From contig JAITBS010000488.1 of NCBI GenBank assembly GCA_031283515.1, positions 1 to 10,004 of the forward strand: a stretch of DNA of 10,004 nt, given 5' to 3'. Position numbers and translations under genes: made by a program. Of this stretch, positions 5,516 through 10,004 are shown one piece after another (positions within the stretch are counted from its first letter, which is position 1; each line of letters begins with the position of its first letter). Below the pieces are notes generated by a model. The model ran no database searches. It was not told the DNA's origin and was given only the letters and a program-made list of their open reading frames with translations. Source of the stretch: Planctomycetaceae bacterium (GTDB lineage Bacteria > Planctomycetota > Planctomycetia > Pirellulales > Thermoguttaceae).

Positions 5516-7345
5516 TTACGAAACGGATTCAGGAACCGTCCAATTTTGGCATTGCCGAAAGATTTCGGATTCGGCAACTCCGGCTCCAATTCGGAAACGA
5601 TCAAGCACATCACGCCAAAGTTCTTTGTGGAACTCCGCGTAAAAACGTTTAGAACGGGCAAGAACATAATCTTCCTGAATTTTTTGAAACAGTTGTGCAA
5701 TACTATGTTGTGCGTTCTCGGAACCGGCATAAAGAATCGCCTCGCCGCCGGCGGTAACTCCCCCAGCAATCGCCATCTCGCCAATCATCTGACTAACCAC
5801 GTGCGCCCCCAACGCAAAACCGCTCATTGCAAAAGTTACGGTAATCATGGGTCTTACCGCTGTTGCAACATAGTCCAGTGAACGAATCCAACTAACAATT
5901 TTCGGATTTTTTTGTGACCATTCCGTTAAACGCTTCTGGAGCGTTTCGCGAAATTCACTGTCCACCGGTTCCAACGATGCAAGCACGGTGTGAGCACGAT
6001 TAAACAACGCCGCACGGTGTTCACCGCCAATGAGTTCCAAAATCTCCCGACGTAACACCGGATTATCTGTCTCTGAAATTTTTTCAAGCTGCGCAATAAT
6101 TCGGCTGATAAATTCGACGACTGTTTGATGTTCTCTGTTGTAAAATTCCGTCAGCGAGTTAAGCGAATCATGTTTCACTCCAAAATAACGCGACGAAATA
6201 TAACCCGTAACCTTACGAACAGGTTGTAAAATTTTGTTACCGACAGTACGGTAAACATAATTGACATTCTGTGACCAACCGGCTCTACCGGAATTCCACC
6301 AAATCCGAATCTCTTCTGCAAGTATCGTTGTCGGCAATCCGGGCCAATTCACTTCAGTTTCGCTTGCATTTTCAAGAATATTCAACGCTTCAGCAAACCG
6401 CGCCGACGATTTTTGTACCGTATCAAGATAAGACCGGACGCCAGTTGACGGATCATCCAGTATTTTCAACGCTCCAAGCAATGTTTGTGATTTAATGGCG
6501 TCGAAATGCAATTCCGTCAATGTTTTTTCCAAATTAACAGGTTCACCGAAATTCCCATCTTCCTGTAATTCATAAAACGGTAATTTCAACAGTTCGGCTT
6601 GTTCTTTGTTGTAGGGTGCAACAAGAACAGTGAGCGGTTTTGTGCCGGTTTCTTCGCAGAATTGTTCCAGCCAACGCGGAAGATGTTGAGTATCGCTGTT
6701 CAGGTCAAACATGTTGAACAACACGATCATTGGTTTATCTGCTTTGGCGGCTTCGCGGAAAAATTTTCTTACCGCAGCGTCATTGTACTTTTGTTCTGTT
6801 AAAACGGCAATCAGAACATCAGCGGCGTGCCGTACTGCTCTGGCGCGTTCCCAATTGATTTCATGGTCGGAATCAACATCCGGTGTGTCCAGCAACAATA
6901 ACCGGTCAGGAACATTTTGACCTTCACACCAAAAAAGATGATGAACATCCGTAACAGACAAAGGTTGTTCCGCATTCGACCAAGAAACAAGCCGAAATAA
7001 TTCAAAATGACGTGCAAGAATTGGTTCGAATGAAGTTGTTCCGGTTCTTTTCGGAACCAGACAAACCGGATGCTTGGTTCCCGAAGCACGATGATCCACC
7101 GCACTAAACGACTCACCAACAAGATGATTAAAAATCAAAGATTTCCCTGTGTTTGTACCGCCTGTTACGGCAACAATCAAAAACTCTTTTTCGGAAAGTT
7201 GTGGAATGAGTTTACGTTTGAGCAGAGCATACCAATTCTCATGTTCCGGCGACGGAACTCCGCAGGACTCCGCCAATATTCGTAATTGATCAAGCAAGCG
7301 GTCTAATTCCAAAACAGATTGAGCAAGTTTCGAAAATTCCATCAT
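5516..7345 (-). CDS. Membrane-associated P-loop GTPase (Era/YfjP-like G domain)
   Basis: A 609-residue protein with a TRAFAC-type G domain near the N-terminus. G1 is GGTNTGKS (62-69). The G3 position is LLDTPDVDS (151-159), where the usual DxxG glycine is replaced by Asp. G4 is NMFD (211-214), fitting NKxD with Met for Lys. A long helical region follows (about 280-490). A hydrophobic, Gly/Ala-rich stretch at about 498-540 (ITVTFAMSGFALGAHVV and onward) probably touches or enters the membrane. The layout recalls dynamin-like and YfjP-type GTPases that couple GTP hydrolysis to membrane or envelope work, but the substrate is unknown. ATG at 7345 is followed at once by a second ATG (7342); neither has a clear Shine-Dalgarno. 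The gene stands alone, with gaps over 300 bp on both sides. GTPase identity is firm; its cellular role is not. Confidence 0.8.
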   Translation of the reverse strand: MMEFSKLAQSVLELDRLLDQLRILAESCGVPSPEHENWYALLKRKLIPQLSEKEFLIVAVTGGTNTGKSLIFNHLVGESFSAVDHRASGTKHPVCLVPKRTGTTSFEPILARHFELFRLVSWSNAEQPLSVTDVHHLFWCEGQNVPDRLLLLDTPDVDSDHEINWERARAVRHAADVLIAVLTEQKYNDAAVRKFFREAAKADKPMIVLFNMFDLNSDTQHLPRWLEQFCEETGTKPLTVLVAPYNKEQAELLKLPFYELQEDGNFGEPVNLEKTLTELHFDAIKSQTLLGALKILDDPSTGVRSYLDTVQKSSARFAEALNILENASETEVNWPGLPTTILAEEIRIWWNSGRAGWSQNVNYVYRTVGNKILQPVRKVTGYISSRYFGVKHDSLNSLTEFYNREHQTVVEFISRIIAQLEKISETDNPVLRREILELIGGEHRAALFNRAHTVLASLEPVDSEFRETLQKRLTEWSQKNPKIVSWIRSLDYVATAVRPMITVTFAMSGFALGAHVVSQMIGEMAIAGGVTAGGEAILYAGSENAQHSIAQLFQKIQEDYVLARSKRFYAEFHKELWRDVLDRFRIGAGVAESEIFRQCQNWTVPESVS

Positions 7346-7429
7346 ACTTTTGGGGACGGTGCGAAAATAAAATACTCGTAATATATTGATTTTTTGTGAT
7401 ATTTCAGCAGAATTTTTATTGGAACCGTA

Positions 7430-7458
7430 TTGATAACATAAAAAAGGGATATTATCAA
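7430..7458. repeat. Inverted repeat upstream of the GTPase gene
   Basis: TTGATAA (7430-7436) and TTATCAA (7452-7458) are perfect arms, with an extra AT/AT pairing inside. The repeat lies about 85-110 bp upstream of the GTPase start. It could be an operator or a hairpin, but there is no direct evidence for either. Confidence 0.3.
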
Positions 7459-7533
7459 GAGGTTGGCAAGTTTTTCAAAACGCCGCACCAAAACGGAATG
7501 AAATATCAATTACCGTCGTGAATCTGATTCAAA

Positions 7534-7765
7534 GTTGCCTAACGGCAACGCAATATTTCGGTACAATATCGCCTATTTTTTGAGTTTTTACGTTGTTTAT
7601 GGAGCATTAGTTCTGTAAGGGTAGGAAAGGACAACCGCAAGCGGAACAAGGGACAACTTGCCAATAAAAACAAAAAGTCCGGGCGACTAATGAAAGAAAT
7701 TCATCGCACCGGACCCATCCCCCCCGGGAAAACAACTTTTGATTTGTGTTAAGGCTCCCGCCTTA
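7534..7765. other. Hairpin cluster, possible structured RNA
   Basis: Within 232 bp there are three clear hairpins and one minor palindrome. GTTGCC (7534-7539) pairs with GGCAAC (7544-7549) around TAAC. CCGCAAGCGG lies at 7635-7644. A 14-bp compound stem spans 7677-7714: GTCCGG/CCGGAC, GCG/CGC and ATGAA/TTCAT, with an ACTA bulge and an AGAAA loop. TAAGGC/GCCTTA (7750-7765) closes on TCCC. The region is GC-richer than the DNA around it. I could not match it to RNase P, tmRNA, SRP or 6S RNA. Strand, boundaries and transcription are unknown. Confidence 0.3.
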
Positions 7766-8023
7766 CTATATGGAGATCGGTATCTTGTTCGGTAAACTTT
7801 GCTAAAAAACGGAATTTTTAATATCTTTTTAATAATCACTTTCAAATAAACCCGTTTTTTATACCTAATGTTTACGGTGTTGTTGTTGATTTAGGTATAT
7901 TGGGCAACAATACATTACCTTGCGAAGGGAGCAATCTCATTCCGTGCCGATTGTCGATATTTTATAATTTTTTTTATTTTCAGAAGTTATAAAAATGACC
8001 GTTTTTCGTTTTTTCAAAATTTC

Positions 8024-8108
8024 GTAATCTATCGGCGGAATTTTTGTTTTTCGATTTGCACTCCTTCGAGGTGAAGAAGAAAAAATAATAATTCCACTGA
8101 TAGATTAC
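8024..8108. repeat. 85-bp palindromic MITE-like element
   Basis: The ends are GTAATCTATCGGCGGAATT (8024-8042) and AATTCCACTGATAGATTAC (8090-8108). The first 10 bp are perfectly inverted, and 17 of 19 positions match overall. The centre has a smaller CTTC...GAAG hairpin. A further copy of the terminal sequence at 4087-4110 shows that it is dispersed. No target-site duplication is obvious, and the element is too short to encode anything. It lies about 100 bp past the stop of the 219-aa gene, so it could also end that transcript. Confidence 0.65.
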
Positions 8109-8206
8109 ATATTTTGTTATTTTGTCGAACATTTAGAAAAACAGTAGAATGGTTGCTAGTTGTGATCGGATAAAACGATTCACTCTCCACTCATAACAAT
8201 TCACTG

Positions 8207-8866
8207 CTAATTAATCAATTCACGAACTTCTTCACTCCAAGGACCGTTTTGCATTCTTGGGTTGAGCCAGGCACCTTGAAGGAGGAGATATTTTCCTTTA
8301 TCACTGTCATTGAAAAGGAGTGTGTAATGTAAACGGGTTGAAATAACAAATTGCCATTGGGGGGCATCTTCGAATCGGTATTTGAGGAGAAAACCAGCAT
8401 ATTTTTCATTTTTGAGAAATTCGGCGGGGTGTCCGTGTTGCAGGGTCGAGGCGTACACGGCGATTTCATTGTGTTGTCCGACTATCACCGTAATTACCGG
8501 CGTGTCCGTCGGTACCGGAATCGGTTGATATGCAGTCCTGTGACGCGGTCGCAAACCCATTGAAGTGATCGCCGCATCAGGAATCTTCAAATTCCCCTCC
8601 AATATGTTGATAAACGTCTGGAGAAACCGTTTAAGATTCCCATACGCCGCATTTTTGGCGTAAACCGATGCTTTATTCCGTTGTTCCCGATTGGAATTGG
8701 TCTGAAACGCCTTGTCCGCAAGTTCCACAAGATCAGCAAACTGAGCCAGTTGTTCCGAATCAATTCCCCAAATCACAGCGTTCGTTTCACAATCCCGATA
8801 AATCGTTTTCGCCCAAGCAATAAACTCGACATCTTTACGCGGCATGTATCTTTTTTCGTTTGCCAT
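8207..8866 (-). CDS. Uncharacterised 219-aa protein, helical N-terminus plus beta-rich C-terminus
   Basis: The protein begins MANEKRYMPRKDVEFIAWAK. Residues 1-110 look helical. A proline-rich hinge follows (QPIPVPTDTPV, 114-124). The rest looks like a beta-sandwich, ending LLLQGAWLNPRMQNGPWSEE (195-214), close in style to the last strands of fibronectin type III-like domains. From memory, proteins with an N-terminal 'YIPRKD..F..W' start and a C-terminal 'W.N..G..GPWSE' end form a family of unknown function found in several environmental phyla; I cannot confirm membership here. There is no signal peptide or membrane segment. The start is supported by AAGGA about 11 nt upstream of ATG 8866, and a candidate promoter lies at 8971-8999. 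The 21-bp array begins about 260 bp upstream. Function is unknown. Confidence 0.75.
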   Translation of the reverse strand: MANEKRYMPRKDVEFIAWAKTIYRDCETNAVIWGIDSEQLAQFADLVELADKAFQTNSNREQRNKASVYAKNAAYGNLKRFLQTFINILEGNLKIPDAAITSMGLRPRHRTAYQPIPVPTDTPVITVIVGQHNEIAVYASTLQHGHPAEFLKNEKYAGFLLKYRFEDAPQWQFVISTRLHYTLLFNDSDKGKYLLLQGAWLNPRMQNGPWSEEVRELIN

Positions 8867-8970
8867 TGTCGTTGTTCCTTTTATTAGTGTGTGATTTTTA
8901 ATTGCGTCACTGTCGTATGGTCAGGTTATCCCTGTTACCAATCGTTTCGCATGTTAATAAAACTTCACAG

Positions 8971-8999
8971 ATTATCCAATATTTCCAGTCGTCTTGCAA
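8971..8999 (-). promoter_or_regulatory. Candidate sigma70-like promoter for the 219-aa gene
   Basis: On the minus strand TTGCAA (8999-8994) and GATAAT (8976-8971) are separated by exactly 17 bp. The -10 matches TATAAT at five of six positions and the -35 matches TTGACA at four of six. The start would be near 8964, giving a leader of about 98 nt. The promoter sits between the 21-bp array and the gene. Confidence 0.4.
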
Positions 9000-9124
9000 G
9001 AACTGCTCCTGATTTTTTTTTGAAAAGTCCTGAATGATTCAAATTTGGGTTAAATTGAGGGTATTTGGGGAAAATTCAAAGGATTTTCGTCTTTTTGATG
9101 GCGGTTGCGATAGAATTGTCAATT

Positions 9125-10004
9125 GGCAATTACTAAAAACCAGTTGACAATTGTCAAAAACCAGTTGGCAATTACTAAAAACCAGTTGACAATTATCTAA
9201 AACCAGTTGGCAATTACCAAAAACCAGTTGGCAATTGTCTAAAACCAGTTGACAATTGTCTAAAACCAGTTGACAATTGTCTAAAACCAGTTGGCAATTG
9301 ATAAAAACCAGTTGACAATTGCCTAAAACCAGTTGGCAATTACCAAAAACCAGTTGACAATTGTCTAAAACCAGTTGGCAATTGTCTAAAACCAGTTGAC
9401 AATTGCCTAAAACCAGTTGACAATTACCAAAAACCAGTTGACAATTGTCTAAAACCAGTTGACAATTGTCTAAAACCAGTTGACAATTGACAAAAACCAG
9501 TTGACAATTGTCTAAAACCAGTTGGCAATTGTCTAAAACCAGTTGACAATTACTAAAAACCAGTTGGCAATTGTCTAAAACCAGTTGACAATTGCCTAAA
9601 ACCAGTTGACAATTGTCTAAAACCAGTTGACAATTGCCTAAAACCAGTTGACAATTGCCTAAAACCAGTTGACAATTGTCTAAAACCAGTTGGCAATTAC
9701 CAAAAACCAGTTGACAATTGCCTAAAACCAGTTGACAATTGCCTAAAACCAGTTGGCAATTGTTAAAAACCAGTTGGCAATTGTCTAAAACCAGTTGGCA
9801 ATTGCCTAAAACCAGTTGGCAATTGTTAAAAACCAGTTGGCAGGCGACACAAACTGGTCGGCAGCCGACACAAACTGGTCGGCAGAGAACACAAACCGGT
9901 CGGCAGAGAACACAAACCGGTCGGCAGGCGACACAAACTGGTTGACAATCGGTAAAAACCGGCTGGCAATTGACAAAAACCAGTTGACAATCGGTAAAAA
10001 CCAG
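9125..10004 (+). repeat. 21-bp tandem repeat array, 42 units, runs off the window
   Basis: Units start every 21 bp from 9125 to 9986, with no net phase shift in 880 bp: 41 full units and 19 bases of the 42nd. In units 1-34 each unit is G-R-CAATT, then four variable bases, then AAAACCAGTT. Sixteen positions are invariant. Position 2 is A (20 units) or G (14). Positions 8-11 are mostly GTCT (13), GCCT (8), ACCA (4) or ACTA (3). The commonest core, GACAATTGTC, is a perfect palindrome, as is GGCAATTGCC. Units 35-39 (9839-9943) form a diverged GC-richer subfamily. Units 40-42 return towards the main type with some changes. Units abut without spacers, and no frame is open throughout, so it is neither a CRISPR nor a clear coding repeat. 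The right end is not seen. Confidence 0.95.
9839..9943 (+). repeat. Diverged subfamily block inside the 21-bp array
   Basis: Five consecutive units begin GGCAG, carry GCGACAC, CCGACAC or AGAACAC in the middle, and end CTGGTC, CCGGTC or, in the last, CTGGTT. Two adjacent units (9881, 9902) are identical. The block keeps the 21-bp phase. It shares most bases with the solo unit at 4127-4147, which suggests this subtype also exists elsewhere in the genome. Confidence 0.8.

Larger units (their letters stand above)
7346..8206. other. Large intergenic region with hairpins and a MITE-like element
   Basis: This 861-bp gap contains no convincing gene. It holds an inverted repeat TTGATAA/TTATCAA (7430-7458), a cluster of short GC-rich hairpins (7534-7765), AT-rich DNA (about 7800-8020), and the 85-bp palindromic element (8024-8108). 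Plus-strand micro-ORFs such as 7690-7752 (20 aa, MKEIHRTGPIPPGKTTFDLC) have no ribosome site and overlap a hairpin, so I do not call them. Confidence 0.7.

Noticed and set aside
7672..7714. AAAAAGTCCGGGC resembling a conserved part of RNase P RNA
   Set aside because: The other conserved RNase P segments are absent, and the GTCCGG is used in a local hairpin with CCGGAC.
8921..8940. GGTTATCCCTGTTACC resembling a homing endonuclease (I-SceI-like) site
   Set aside because: The similarity covers only part of the site, and there is no intron or endonuclease gene nearby.
9739..9945. 68-codon ORF with heptapeptide repeats (KTSWQL type, then TQTGRQ type)
   Set aside because: The frame is open only where the units happen to carry TGG instead of TGA. 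Most other units close it, and it has no ribosome site.
9125..10004. CRISPR array
   Set aside because: The 21-bp units directly abut with no spacers, and the variation sits at fixed positions in the unit. No cas gene is present.

Overview
The window looks like a stretch of a bacterial chromosome of moderate-to-low GC with AT-rich intergenic DNA. It is most likely from the Planctomycetota or a related PVC-group lineage. That assignment is inferred from the gene types (an LplT-PlsC-Aas triple fusion, an orphan CheX-like protein, a large membrane-linked GTPase), from weak or absent Shine-Dalgarno sites at several starts, and from intergenic repeats of the CAGATT type. There is no rRNA or other marker here to prove it.

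All four well-supported genes lie on the minus strand. From right to left they are: a 219-aa protein of unknown function (8207-8866), a 609-aa P-loop GTPase (5516-7345), a 163-aa CheX-like phosphatase-fold protein (4698-5189), and a 1201-aa fusion of a lysophospholipid transporter, an acyltransferase and an acyl-ACP synthetase/ligase (332-3937). Gaps of 326 to 860 bp separate them, and two of the upstream gaps hold reasonable sigma70-like promoters. They therefore read as separate transcription units, not one operon. No pathway links them; the fusion protein alone would cover uptake and re-acylation of lysophospholipids.

The gaps are full of repeats. Positions 1-331 hold three hairpins, one of them a CAGATT-type inverted repeat just after the fusion gene. 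Positions 3938-4697 hold a one-sided copy of a terminal-inverted-repeat sequence, a solo copy of the 21-bp repeat, a cluster of CAGATT-type repeats with a long stem, and a possible 34-codon ORF. Positions 7346-8206 hold a cluster of short strong hairpins and an 85-bp palindromic MITE-like element.

The most striking feature is at the right edge. From 9125 to the window end (10004) there are 41 full 21-bp tandem units plus 19 bases of a 42nd, with no net loss of phase over 880 bp. In the first 34 units 16 of the 21 positions are invariant, and variation is confined to five positions. The array is not a CRISPR and does not look coding. It has an A-tract and a palindromic core every two helical turns, which suggests curved DNA or a protein-binding array. 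It continues beyond the window.
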